Source of the DNA: Marivita cryptomonadis
GTDB lineage: Bacteria; Pseudomonadota; Alphaproteobacteria; Rhodobacterales; Rhodobacteraceae
Assembly (NCBI RefSeq): GCF_002115725.1
Contig: NZ_JFKD01000006.1
Coordinates: forward strand, 1 to 64,000
Direction: 5' to 3'
DNA length: 64,000 bases
A model generated the notes under the pieces. The model ran no database searches and was not told where the DNA came from. It was given only the letters and a program-made list of their open reading frames with translations. Position numbers and translations under genes: made by a program. Below are positions 1 through 8,106 of this stretch, in pieces; the first letter of the stretch is position 1; each line of letters begins with the position of its first letter.

Positions 1-15
1 CCAAGGGGCTGAAAT

Positions 16-1062
16 ATGTCTGACGGCATTCCCTGCCTATGGATGCGCGGTGGTACGTCCAAGGGGGCGTATTTCAACGCAAGCGACATTCCTCAGGACA
101 AGGCCGCGCGTGATGCGCTGCTGTTGCGGATCATGGGCAGCCCAGATCTTCGCCAGATCGACGGGATCGGTGGTGCCGATCCGCTGTGTTCGAAAGTGGC
201 GATCCTCAAAGCATCAGAGCGCGCGGAGGCAGATGTCGATTATCTTTTCCTTCAGGTGTTCGTTGATGAACCCGTTGTTTCGGATGCGCAGGCCTGCGGC
301 AATATCCTTGCCGGTGTTGGGCCTGCAGCGATCGAGATGGGTCTGGTTCCGGCACAGATCGGTGAAACATCCGTGAGGATCTTCATGCAGAATACCGGTG
401 AAGTGGCCGTCGCCACCGTGCAAACTCCGGAAGCCCGCGTGAGCTATGAGGGCGACACACGGATTGATGGCGTCCCGGGAACCCACGCGCCGGTGCAGTT
501 TGTTTTCGAGAACCTTGCCGGGTCGATGTGTTCTGCGCTTTTGCCGACGGGGCATGTCGTTGACCTGATCGACGGGGTCGCCTGCACGTTGATCGACAAC
601 GGGATGCCGATTGTCGTGATGGATGCGGCCGCATTCGGGAAAACGGGGCAGGAATCGCGTGACGCTCTGGATGCGGACAGCCCGTTGAAGCAACGGCTCG
701 AGTCGATCCGCCTCAAGGCTGGTCCGATGATGGGGCTTGGTGACGTGGCCGAGAAATCCGTGCCCAAGATGACCTTGGTCAGCGCCCCGCGCGATGGTGG
801 TGTAATTTCGACCCGCAGCTTTATTCCACATCGCTGCCATTCCACCATCGGGGTGTTTGCAGCCGTGTCCGTCGCAACAGCCTGTTGTATCGCCGGAACC
901 CCTGCAGAAGCTATGGCTGAGTTGCCCGAAGATCATGTCTTTGCGGTCGAGCATCCAAGCGGTGCTGCCAAGGTCATCCTGACCCGTGATGCGGCAGGTC
1001 ATGTGACCAGTGCCGGCACGGTGCGCACGGCGCGCAAGCTGTTTCAAGGGCACGTCTTCTGA
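16..1062 (+). CDS. PrpF/GalD-family isomerase, probable 4-oxalomesaconate tautomerase
   Basis: The 348-residue product belongs to the PrpF family (diaminopimelate-epimerase fold). Its N-terminus, GIPCLWMRGGTSKG at residues 5-18, is typical of GalD-type 4-oxalomesaconate tautomerases, which interconvert keto and enol forms of 4-oxalomesaconate in the gallate/protocatechuate 4,5-cleavage route. A second conserved segment reads GIGGADPLCSK. The ATG at 16 follows an AAGGGG-like ribosome site. The rest of a gallate pathway is not in the window, so the gene may belong to an operon to the left or act on another tricarboxylate such as methylaconitate (PrpF) or a citraconate-like acid. The family call is firm, the substrate is inferred. 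The downstream MFS gene is convergent, so it is not co-transcribed. Confidence 0.8.
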   Translation: MSDGIPCLWMRGGTSKGAYFNASDIPQDKAARDALLLRIMGSPDLRQIDGIGGADPLCSKVAILKASERAEADVDYLFLQVFVDEPVVSDAQACGNILAGVGPAAIEMGLVPAQIGETSVRIFMQNTGEVAVATVQTPEARVSYEGDTRIDGVPGTHAPVQFVFENLAGSMCSALLPTGHVVDLIDGVACTLIDNGMPIVVMDAAAFGKTGQESRDALDADSPLKQRLESIRLKAGPMMGLGDVAEKSVPKMTLVSAPRDGGVISTRSFIPHRCHSTIGVFAAVSVATACCIAGTPAEAMAELPEDHVFAVEHPSGAAKVILTRDAAGHVTSAGTVRTARKLFQGHVF

Positions 1063-1097
1063 CGTCTTTTGTCGATGCGTTCCGACACCAAGTGGAC

Positions 1098-2318
1098 TCA
1101 GTGCGGTTGCGGGTGGGTCAGGTCGGATGACGGGGGCTGTTTGCGCGGGTCCGGGATCAGCAGATATGTTGCAAAGGCACAGCAGAGGCACAACAGCATC
1201 ACGGCAAAGGACCACCACCCGCCAAAGGTCTGTGTCAGCCATGCAAAGGCAAAGGGTGCGGAAGCGTTGATTCCCATCTGCACAAACGAAATCCATCCCA
1301 GTCGCGTGCCGTAGCCTTTGGCCCCGAAGAGTGCGAGGGGCAGAGTGCCTCGGGCGATGGTCTTGATCCCGTCGCCCATCCCGTACAGAGCTGCGGCCAG
1401 CATCAGCCCAGGCAGGGTGAAGCCCACTGCCAGCAAGACCAGAAACCCCGAAAACATCAGGCCGAGGCTCAGCGCATAGGTCACACGTGGGTACATATTG
1501 CGACTGACCAGCATTTCGAAAAACCGGCCCACGGTCTTGAACGGGCCGATCACTGCACCCGCCAATGCGGCCAGCGCGGCGGAGTGTCCAAGGTCCTGCA
1601 CATTGGTCACCCAAAGCGCCATCACCGCCCCCATGATGTAGCCTGAACAGACAAACGAAATCACCATCCACAGCATGCCCTGACGCCGCAGCGCTCCGGT
1701 CAGCTCGGGCCAGTTGGGACGCGGGCTTTTCGGCGGACTGCCGGGGATGGTTTCGGCTCCGCGCAGGGCGAAGAAATGGATTGGGGTGCAGGTGAGAAGC
1801 AGGATAATCCCCAGCACGAGCCATGTGGTTTGCCAGCCCAGCGCATTGTAAAGCGCCAGCGTCAGTGGCCAGAAAATGGTCGAGGCGACACCGCCGAACA
1901 ACGTGATGATCGAGATCGATTTCTGCGGTGGGATTGCCAGATCCAGCCGCGCCACAGAGGCAAAGGCCACGTTGTAGAGCACGAACATGCCCGCGGCTTC
2001 GGCTACAAGGATGGTCAGGAACAGCCCTTGGGTGCCGTCAACAAGACTGAGCGCCATGACCGCAAAAGCAGCAACGACAGATCCCAGCGTCATCACCCAG
2101 CGGCCGCCATGACGGTCCACCAGTTTGCCTGCAAGAGGCGACACCAATCCGCCGAAAAAGAGCCCGAGCGACAGGATGCCGAACACGCCTGACAGGGTCA
2201 GTCCCAGATCGTCGGCCATATGTGGCAGAAGGATCGCGTAGGCATACATCAGCGTGCCGTAACCGATGATCTGGCTGACGCCGAGGCTCATGGCTGGAAG
2301 GTGGTCACGGGTGATCAT
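1098..2318 (-). CDS. MFS transporter
   Basis: The 406-residue protein has about twelve hydrophobic segments and the family layout of major facilitator permeases, including the cytoplasmic loop 2-3 signature GKLVDRHGGRW near residues 64-74. It resembles oxalate/formate antiporter-like and monocarboxylate-type MFS proteins of proteobacteria, but no substrate can be read from the sequence. I place the start at the ATG at 2318; the codon just before it, TTG at 2321, is less likely, and an AGGGG motif lies upstream. It lies 157 bp downstream of phnM on the same strand and ends 35 bp from the convergent PrpF-family gene. It could move a phosphonate-derived or aromatic acid, but that is only a guess from position. 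Confidence 0.8.
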   Translation of the reverse strand: MITRDHLPAMSLGVSQIIGYGTLMYAYAILLPHMADDLGLTLSGVFGILSLGLFFGGLVSPLAGKLVDRHGGRWVMTLGSVVAAFAVMALSLVDGTQGLFLTILVAEAAGMFVLYNVAFASVARLDLAIPPQKSISIITLFGGVASTIFWPLTLALYNALGWQTTWLVLGIILLLTCTPIHFFALRGAETIPGSPPKSPRPNWPELTGALRRQGMLWMVISFVCSGYIMGAVMALWVTNVQDLGHSAALAALAGAVIGPFKTVGRFFEMLVSRNMYPRVTYALSLGLMFSGFLVLLAVGFTLPGLMLAAALYGMGDGIKTIARGTLPLALFGAKGYGTRLGWISFVQMGINASAPFAFAWLTQTFGGWWSFAVMLLCLCCAFATYLLIPDPRKQPPSSDLTHPQPH

Positions 2319-2475
2319 CAATCCCCTGTCCCCGTCAGGTCGTGGTCACGCTCAGAAAGGCAAGCCGCCATTTTCAGCTTTCGGAAAAGGTGTGTTTCGA
2401 CTGCTTGTCTGCCATGATGTTGCGCCGCGCAAGACCTTGGCGCGCAGTGCGGGGGCAGGTCTGTTGGTAGCGGCG

Positions 2476-3618
2476 TCAGGCCACGCGGCGTCCACGGCTC
2501 CAGACGCCCCGGATGAGCGGGGTCGATCCGACGGCGCGAACCCGGATCACATCGCCGCGCAGTCCCGGTTGCAGGCGACCGCGATCGGTCAGACCTGCGG
2601 ATGCAGCCGGGGCGTTGGTGACGCAAGCAATGGCGGCGGGCAGGTTGTCCCAGATATCGGCCAGCAGAAAAGCTGACAGCAGAAGCGCCGACGGCACGTA
2701 GTCTGAGGAGATGATGTTGAGCATCTCGGCCTCGGCCAGTTCTCGTGCCGCAACATTGCCGGAATGCGATCCGCCGCGCACAAGGTTCGGCGCACCCATC
2801 ATCACCGCGATGCCATGCGCGCGGCACGCCGCGGCCGCCTCGCGGGTGGTGGGGAATTCGGCAAATCCCACGCCATTGGCCGCAGATGTGTCTACCTGAT
2901 CGGCGGTGGTGTCGTCATGGCTGGCCAGAACCGCGCCATACCGGCGGGCTTCGGCCACCGCGCCGGTTTCGTGGATGGCACCAAATTTCTCTTGCAACAT
3001 CCTGAGGTTGGCGACGTGTTCGGCGAATTCGATATCGTTCAGGCCGCGCTTCTTGGTGACATAATTCTTAAGCGCGCTCAGATCGCGGAACTGCCGTTGC
3101 CCGGGGGTGTGGTCCATTAGGCTGACGATTCCAACGCGGTCTTCCGGACCGAATGCGGCCATCTCCTCGAGCAGGGTCTCCGAGCATATCTCGGCGCGCA
3201 GATGCAGGAAGTGGCTGATCTTGAACAACCCCAGCTTTCGCGCCTCAAGCAGTTCGTCGGCAAGTTTGCGGGCATATTCACCATATCCTGTTTTTGCGCT
3301 GTGGATCGACCCCACGCGCAGCGCGTCGAATACGGTTGTGATCCCGGTCGAGGCCAGTTCAGCGTCATGGGCCAGCAAGGCGGGCAGATGCGGCCAATCC
3401 ACTTTGGGACGCGGTTCGATATGCCGCTCAAGATTGTCGGTGTGCAGTTCCACCAATCCCGGCATCACGTAGTCGCCTTGGCAATTGACTGCGCCGTTAG
3501 GCACGGTATCGCCTTCTTCGATGACGTCGATTTCGCCATCAATGATGATGATCCGGCCGGTGATGACACGATCTGTCAAAACAAGGCGGGCATTGGCAAG
3601 TTGCAGCACCTCTGACAT
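2476..3618 (-). CDS. phnM: PhnM, ribosyl-1-methylphosphonate 5-triphosphate diphosphatase
   Basis: PhnM removes pyrophosphate from alpha-D-ribose 1-alkylphosphonate 5-triphosphate, giving the 5-phosphate substrate of C-P lyase. The 380-residue product is an amidohydrolase-fold enzyme with the metal-binding stretch PGLVELHTDNLERH at about residues 53-66 and a later SHDD motif. I chose the ATG at 3618 because the family begins near LQLANARLVL; earlier in-frame starts (3669, 3678) would run into the ribosome site of the divergent DUF1045 gene. It is separated from the phnGHI...N operon by that DUF1045 gene, so it needs its own promoter in the 49-bp divergent gap. The C-terminus ends with IRGVWSRGRRV, typical of the family. 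Confidence 0.93.
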   Translation of the reverse strand: MSEVLQLANARLVLTDRVITGRIIIIDGEIDVIEEGDTVPNGAVNCQGDYVMPGLVELHTDNLERHIEPRPKVDWPHLPALLAHDAELASTGITTVFDALRVGSIHSAKTGYGEYARKLADELLEARKLGLFKISHFLHLRAEICSETLLEEMAAFGPEDRVGIVSLMDHTPGQRQFRDLSALKNYVTKKRGLNDIEFAEHVANLRMLQEKFGAIHETGAVAEARRYGAVLASHDDTTADQVDTSAANGVGFAEFPTTREAAAACRAHGIAVMMGAPNLVRGGSHSGNVAARELAEAEMLNIISSDYVPSALLLSAFLLADIWDNLPAAIACVTNAPAASAGLTDRGRLQPGLRGDVIRVRAVGSTPLIRGVWSRGRRVA

Positions 3619-3667
3619 GGAACCGTCATGTGGCTCTGCCAAACGGGACGAAAGAAAAGGAGAGTTC
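3619..3667. promoter_or_regulatory. Very short divergent start region phnM / DUF1045 gene
   Basis: Only 49 bp separate the two divergent start codons. On the plus strand it contains a strong ribosome site, AAAGGAG, 6 bp before the DUF1045 ATG. The gap is too small for two independent promoters with full upstream elements, so at least one promoter must lie inside the opposite gene or the two overlap. I see no clear -35/-10 pair. Confidence 0.4.
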
Positions 3668-4339
3668 ATGTCATACACTCGCTTTGCGGTCTATTATCTT
3701 CCGCCCGAAGGCGTGCTGGCCGATTTCGGGGCGGCGTGGTTGGGATGGGATTGCGTTACTGCCCGCACTCTTGTTCCCCCCCATGTGCCCGGTCTTCATG
3801 ACGTGACAATGACACCGCGCAAATATGGGTTTCACGGAACGTTGAAACCGCCTTTTCGGCTTGCCGAAAGGACGGACTTGGCTGGTTTGCAAGAGGCAAT
3901 GGTCCAGATGGCTGCGATCTGTGCGCCAGCGCAAAGCGACGGGCTGGCCCTGACCGCACTGGGCCGATTCCTCGCGTTGACCCCGGTAGGTGACTCCTCT
4001 GGCATCGCACGTGTTGCGGCCACTTATGTTGAGGCGCTGGACGCATTTCGCGCGCCGCCCGGTGAGGCCGAGTTGGCGCGACGTCGCAAGGCGCGCCTGT
4101 CGGAGCGGCAGGAAGCCTTGCTGCAGCGCTGGGGCTATCCCTATGTGATGGAGGAATTCCGCTTTCACCTGACCCTGACCGGGCGTCTTCCGGTCGACAA
4201 GATCACCCATTGGACCGACACCGCCCGCGCACATCTTCCGCCCTTGCCTGCGCCCTTTGTGATGGACACGGTGGCACTGGTCGGAGAGCGCGAGGATGGG
4301 CGGTTCGAACTGATCCAACGCTACACCCTTGCTGGTTGA
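3668..4339 (+). CDS. DUF1045 phosphonate-operon protein, candidate 2H cyclic phosphodiesterase
   Basis: The 223-residue protein belongs to the DUF1045 family that recurs in C-P lyase loci and has no assigned function known to me. Two H-x-T-x motifs are visible: H56-G-T-L (in KYGFHGTLKPPF) and H167-L-T-L (in FRFHLTLTGRL), 111 residues apart. This pair is the catalytic signature of the 2H phosphoesterase superfamily, whose members open cyclic nucleotide or ribose phosphates. The C-P lyase product is 5-phosphoribosyl 1,2-cyclic phosphate, normally opened by PhnP, and no phnP is seen in this window, so I infer that this protein may take that step. The ATG at 3668 has an AAAGGAG site. The 3' end overlaps phnN tail-to-tail by 19 bp. 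Confidence 0.85.
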   Translation: MSYTRFAVYYLPPEGVLADFGAAWLGWDCVTARTLVPPHVPGLHDVTMTPRKYGFHGTLKPPFRLAERTDLAGLQEAMVQMAAICAPAQSDGLALTALGRFLALTPVGDSSGIARVAATYVEALDAFRAPPGEAELARRRKARLSERQEALLQRWGYPYVMEEFRFHLTLTGRLPVDKITHWTDTARAHLPPLPAPFVMDTVALVGEREDGRFELIQRYTLAG

Positions 4340-4866
4340 AGCGCGGTAAGCGCCTTATTGATTGTATCCTCGAGCGCGCCGTCATTGGTGATGGTCACCG
4401 CGTCCAACCCGGCGGGCAGCGCCTTGTCAGCTTGTGCCAGACGGGCGGCGATTTCGGCCTCGGTTTCCCGCCCGCGCCCGGCAAGCCGTTTGGCCAGCGT
4501 GGCAGGTGAGGCGGTGATATTGAGAACGATCATCTTTGGGAAGGCCTCTGCCGCCTGAAGAAGCGCGCCGCGCGAAAAGTTGGCAAGGCAGTCTTTGCCG
4601 TCTTCCACATCCGTCAGGACATCCGCTGGGATGCCATAAGACAGGCCATGCGCCGTCCAATACACACAAAACACCCCTTGCTGTGCAGCGGCGTCAAAAG
4701 CGTCTTGCGTCACCGCGCTATAATCCTCACCGCCCAAACCCGGTGCACGGGTGATGGTGCGGCGGACAAGGCGCATCTCGGGGTTTGCGTCGATCATGCC
4801 CGCCATCACGCTGTCCTTGCCAACGCCAGAGGGGCCGACCACGGCGATGAGGCGACCGGGATTCAT
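4321..4866 (-). CDS. phnN: PhnN, ribose 1,5-bisphosphate phosphokinase
   Basis: PhnN phosphorylates ribose 1,5-bisphosphate to PRPP, the last step that returns the C-P lyase ribose carrier to metabolism. The 181-residue protein is guanylate-kinase-like, with a P-loop GPSGVGKD at residues 11-18 and the TITRAP segment at about 38-43 that resembles the GMP-binding region. Its ATG overlaps the last bases of phnL (ATGA overlap), so it is the last gene of the phnGHI-HAD-JKLN operon. Its 3' end overlaps the convergent DUF1045 gene by 19 bp, which could allow antisense interference. The length is normal for the family. Confidence 0.93.
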   Translation of the reverse strand: MNPGRLIAVVGPSGVGKDSVMAGMIDANPEMRLVRRTITRAPGLGGEDYSAVTQDAFDAAAQQGVFCVYWTAHGLSYGIPADVLTDVEDGKDCLANFSRGALLQAAEAFPKMIVLNITASPATLAKRLAGRGRETEAEIAARLAQADKALPAGLDAVTITNDGALEDTINKALTALQPARV

Positions 4867-5585
4867 GCGGCTGACTCGTTGTATTGTCCTATCGCTTCGC
4901 TGCTTGAGGACATCCCCGGGGTAAAGCGGCTCACGTCGATTTCGCGGTCGCAGACGCGGGTGCGGGCGGCTTCGTCGTGGAATATGCCGATGATCGCGGC
5001 CCCGCGTGCTTTGGCCTCTTCGATCAGCGACAGGACAACCTCGCGGTTTGCGGCATCAAGACTGGCGGTTGGTTCATCGAGCAGCATTGCCGGGTAAGGA
5101 TGGGCAAAGCCGCGCGCGATGTTCACCCGCTGTTGTTCGCCGCCCGAAAACGTGGTGGGCGACAGCGACCAAAGCCTTTCCGGGATGTTGAGTTGCGCCA
5201 ACAGCTCTTTGGCCCGTGTCCGGGCCTCATCGCTGCCCACACCAACAGCACGGAGCGGCTCGGCCACCACGTCGAGCGTTGGCACGCGCGGCACAACGCG
5301 TAGGAACTGGCTGACATAGCCCAGAACCTCGCGCCGAATCTGGATGATCTCGCGCGGTTCGGATTGCACGAGGTCCACACCGCCGACCCGGATTGCCCCG
5401 GATTGTGCGCGGTAATTGCCGTAGATCATGCGCATCAGCGTGGATTTGCCAGCACCAGAGGCCCCGGTGAGCGCCACACATTCGCCGGAGGACACCGTCA
5501 GGCTGACATCGTTCAGCACTTCGATCACTGCGCTGCCCTGATTGTGCAGGGTGAAGGTTTTGGACACGTTGGAAAGGTCGATCAT
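4863..5585 (-). CDS. phnL: PhnL, C-P lyase system ABC-type ATPase
   Basis: The 240-residue ABC ATPase has Walker A GASGAGKST (41-49), signature FSGGEQQRVNIARG and Walker B MLLDEPTASLD. PhnL belongs to the C-P lyase machinery rather than to an importer; with PhnK it is associated with the PhnGHIJ core. The ATG at 5585 is chosen because homologues begin MIDLxNVSKTF; an upstream in-frame ATG at 5615 would overlap phnK. The gap to the phnK stop is 4 bp and the end overlaps phnN by 4 bp, consistent with translational coupling. Confidence 0.92.
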   Translation of the reverse strand: MIDLSNVSKTFTLHNQGSAVIEVLNDVSLTVSSGECVALTGASGAGKSTLMRMIYGNYRAQSGAIRVGGVDLVQSEPREIIQIRREVLGYVSQFLRVVPRVPTLDVVAEPLRAVGVGSDEARTRAKELLAQLNIPERLWSLSPTTFSGGEQQRVNIARGFAHPYPAMLLDEPTASLDAANREVVLSLIEEAKARGAAIIGIFHDEAARTRVCDREIDVSRFTPGMSSSSEAIGQYNESAA

Positions 5586-5589
5586 GGTC

Positions 5590-6360
5590 TCACACCTGCA
5601 AAACAGAACTGACAAGAAGTTGCGTATAGGCGTGCTGCGGGTCGTCGAGCACCTGATCGGTCAGGCCGTTTTCCACCACGTGCCCGTCCTTCATCACCAT
5701 CAGCCGGTCAGCCAGAAGGCGCACCACGGCAAGGTCATGGGTGACGATGATCGCTGACAAACCCATGTCGCGCACTAGCCCGCGCAAGAGGTCAAGCAAG
5801 CGGGCCTGCACCGACACGTCAAGTCCACCCGTTGGTTCGTCCATGAAAACCAGCCGTGGTCCGGTGACAAGGTTGCGGGCGATCTGCAGTCGCTGCTGCA
5901 TCCCACCTGAGAATGTCGTGGGGCGGTCATCGACGCGACCTGCGTCGATCTCGACCCGGTCGAGCCAATCCACCGCCTTGCTGCGAATTTCGCCATAGTG
6001 TCGCGCGCCCACGGCCATTAGCCGTTCGCCCACATTGCCACCTGCGCTGACGCCCATGCGCAGACCGTCGCGGGCGTGCTGGTGGACGAAGGCCCAATCG
6101 GTGCGGCTTAGCATGCGGCGTTCGGGTTCGCTCATCGTGACGGTATCGCGGGGACCGTGTCCGCGTGTGTCGAACACAACTGACCCTGCATCGGGGCGCA
6201 GATGCCCTGCCATGCAATTGAGTAGCGTGGATTTGCCGGACCCGGATTCCCCCACGATGCCCATGACTTCGCCGGGATAAAGGTCGAAGGACACGTCGGC
6301 GCAGCCGATATGCGCGCCATAGCGTTTGGTGATGTCGTGGACAGAGAGAAGGGGCGTCAT
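5590..6360 (-). CDS. phnK: PhnK, C-P lyase subunit ABC-type ATPase
   Basis: The 256-residue ABC ATPase has Walker A GESGSGKST (37-45), signature FSGGMQQRLQIARN and Walker B LVFMDEPTGGLD. PhnK docks on PhnJ in the characterised E. coli C-P lyase complex and couples ATP hydrolysis to the lyase cycle. The ATG at 6360 overlaps the phnJ stop in an ATGA arrangement. The dipeptide-importer-like sequence (closest to DppD/OppD-type ATPases) is normal for PhnK and does not imply an importer here. Confidence 0.92.
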   Translation of the reverse strand: MTPLLSVHDITKRYGAHIGCADVSFDLYPGEVMGIVGESGSGKSTLLNCMAGHLRPDAGSVVFDTRGHGPRDTVTMSEPERRMLSRTDWAFVHQHARDGLRMGVSAGGNVGERLMAVGARHYGEIRSKAVDWLDRVEIDAGRVDDRPTTFSGGMQQRLQIARNLVTGPRLVFMDEPTGGLDVSVQARLLDLLRGLVRDMGLSAIIVTHDLAVVRLLADRLMVMKDGHVVENGLTDQVLDDPQHAYTQLLVSSVLQV

Positions 6361-7217
6361 GCTGCATCCTTTCCGCGATGACCGTCTGACTGCCGTCCTT
6401 CGCAATAATCGGTGTCGGAGCAGACGAACATCCGCCCGCCGGCATCATCCACGATCACTTCATCCAGATAGCTGTCGTTGGCCCCGCACAGACCACAGGG
6501 GTGATCGGCCTTGGTGGCCTCGAATGGGTGATCCTCGAAATCGAGGCTGACCACCTTGGTGTAGGGCGGCAGGGCATAGATGCGCTGTTCGCGGCCCGCG
6601 CCGAAAAGCTGGATCGCGGGGCAATCGCCCAGTTTGGGATTGTCGAATTTTGGGATGGGCGACGGGTCCATCACATAGCGCGCCTCGACCTTGACCGGGT
6701 AGGCATAGGAGGTGGCGATGTGGCCGTGGCGACTGATGTCCTCATACAGCTTCACATGCATGAGGCCGTATTCCTCGAGACTGTGCATCTTGCGGGTCTC
6801 GCTTTCGCGCGGTTCAAGAAAGCGCAGCGGTTCCGGGATCGGCACCTGATAGACAAGGATCTGGCCCTCGGTCAGAGGCACTTCGGGGATGCGATGGCGG
6901 GTCTGGATCACCGTGGCCTCGGGTGTGGCGGTGGTGGTCGCAACACCTGCGGTGCGTTCAAAGAAGGTGCGGATCGACACCGCGTTGGTGGTGTCGTCGG
7001 CCCCTTGGTCGATGACCTTGAAGCGGTCATCCGGTGTCAGCACGGCTGCCGAGACCTGTACGCCCCCGGTGCCCCAACCGTACGGCATCGGCATTTCGCG
7101 GCTAGCGAATGGTACCTGATAACCGGGGATCGCCAGACCTTTGAGGATCGCGCGGCGGATCATGCGTTTTGTCTGTTCGTCCAGATAGGCGAAATTGTAT
7201 TCGGATGAGGGTGTCAC
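6357..7217 (-). CDS. phnJ: PhnJ, radical-SAM-type C-P lyase catalytic subunit
   Basis: PhnJ cleaves the carbon-phosphorus bond of ribose 1-alkylphosphonate 5-phosphate, releasing the alkane and the 1,2-cyclic phosphate. The 286-residue protein keeps the key residues at the numbering I recall for the E. coli enzyme: Gly32 (glycyl radical), Cys241, Cys244 and Cys266 (iron-sulfur cluster) and Cys272 (catalytic thiyl), the first two in HPCGLCGAND and the last in DYCEG. The start is a GTG at 7217; this numbering match supports it. The ribosome site before it is weak. Unusually, the gene is separated from phnI by a HAD phosphatase gene and a 286-bp gap that holds a small opposite-strand reading frame. 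Confidence 0.95.
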   Translation of the reverse strand: MTPSSEYNFAYLDEQTKRMIRRAILKGLAIPGYQVPFASREMPMPYGWGTGGVQVSAAVLTPDDRFKVIDQGADDTTNAVSIRTFFERTAGVATTTATPEATVIQTRHRIPEVPLTEGQILVYQVPIPEPLRFLEPRESETRKMHSLEEYGLMHVKLYEDISRHGHIATSYAYPVKVEARYVMDPSPIPKFDNPKLGDCPAIQLFGAGREQRIYALPPYTKVVSLDFEDHPFEATKADHPCGLCGANDSYLDEVIVDDAGGRMFVCSDTDYCEGRQSDGHRGKDAA

Positions 7218-7282
7218 AAGACTGTCTCACTGCTGTGGTTAATGCGACGCAACGAGTCGCTGTCCGAAAACCCGGGGGTCTT

Positions 7283-7486
7283 ATGGTCGCGTTGATGATT
7301 ACTGTGCTGTGGTGGGTGGGCATTGCCCTTGTCGTTTGGTTGGCCTTGGAGTCGGTGCTGTTCCGTCTTCTTCCTCGACTGGAAAGGCTGTTTCCCAGTG
7401 ATCTGATTGGTCCGGATGGCTGGTTCAGCGACCCCGCCAACAAAAGCGGGATATTCGATCTGCCAATGAAGCGTCGGCGCGGCTGA
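7283..7486 (+). CDS. Possible small single-span membrane protein
   Basis: A 67-residue reading frame on the strand opposite the phn operon sits in the gap between the HAD gene and phnJ. From the ATG at 7283 it encodes one hydrophobic helix (about residues 3-22, VALMITVLWWVGIALVVWLA), then an amphipathic basic/acidic tail ending KRRRG. Only a G-rich stretch (CGGGGGTC) precedes the ATG, so the ribosome site is poor. I do not recognise a family. It could be a real small inner-membrane protein, or chance in a GC-rich spacer. Transcription of the phn operon would run antisense through it. Confidence 0.45.
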   Translation: MVALMITVLWWVGIALVVWLALESVLFRLLPRLERLFPSDLIGPDGWFSDPANKSGIFDLPMKRRRG

Positions 7487-7503
7487 GAATGACAGTGTGG
7501 GGG

Positions 7504-8106
7504 TCATAGAACCCCCAGGTCGGTCAAAGCGGCTTCCAACGCGTTGGGTGATGTAAAGTGGATACCGTCCATCCCAACCGCGCGGGCGCCTTCGACATTG
7601 TGCAGACCGTCGTCGATGAAGATGCAGGCCTCTGGTGAAACTTCGGCGCGGTCGCAGAGCAGGTGGAAGATGCGGGCATCGGGTTTGATGATGCCTTCTT
7701 GACCTGACACCACGAGCGTCTCGAACACCTCGCCCAGACGGGGATGCACCTTGAGTCCCTCGGGCCAGGTTTCCGCCGACCAGTTGGTGATCGCATGCAC
7801 CGGGGTGCCCTGCGCCTTGAGCCGATCGAGGATGGCCCATGTGCCGTGGATCGGGTCGACCACGGTTTTTGTGTAGAGTGACACGTAATCGGCAAAATGC
7901 GCGCGGTCGTCTGGATCTGAGACCTCAAGCGCGAGATCGGCAAAGCGTTCGCCAGCGTCACCACGCGCATTGAGGGCGCGAAAATGAGTGCGCTCGACAA
8001 AGGCGTGCGCGGCCTCGGCTGATCCAAACCGGTCAGCCCATGCAAGATGCGGCTGCCAATCCACCAGTACACCACCGATGTCAAAGACGACGTGTTTGGT
8101 GGTCAT
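7504..8106 (-). CDS. HAD-family phosphatase inside the C-P lyase operon
   Basis: The 200-residue protein is a haloacid-dehalogenase-fold hydrolase. Motif I is VFDIGGVLVDW near residues 6-16, with the nucleophilic Asp but Gly in the place of the second Asp, as in YihX-like sugar phosphatases. Motif II is ITNWS and the motif IV region reads CIFIDDGLHNVEGA. Its ATG overlaps the phnI stop by 4 bp, so it is translated with the lyase genes. Its substrate is unknown: a phosphoribosyl intermediate of the pathway (for example ribose bisphosphate or the phosphorylated alkylphosphonate) is a reasonable inference from position. An upstream extension of the frame to about 8313 is not used because it overlaps phnI. 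Confidence 0.88.
   Translation of the reverse strand: MTTKHVVFDIGGVLVDWQPHLAWADRFGSAEAAHAFVERTHFRALNARGDAGERFADLALEVSDPDDRAHFADYVSLYTKTVVDPIHGTWAILDRLKAQGTPVHAITNWSAETWPEGLKVHPRLGEVFETLVVSGQEGIIKPDARIFHLLCDRAEVSPEACIFIDDGLHNVEGARAVGMDGIHFTSPNALEAALTDLGVL

Noticed and set aside
214..1824. Long minus-strand open frame antisense to the PrpF-family gene and continuing into the MFS gene
   Set aside because: Composition is Arg/His/Gly-rich with no recognisable domain; it is a GC-rich shadow of two well-supported genes.
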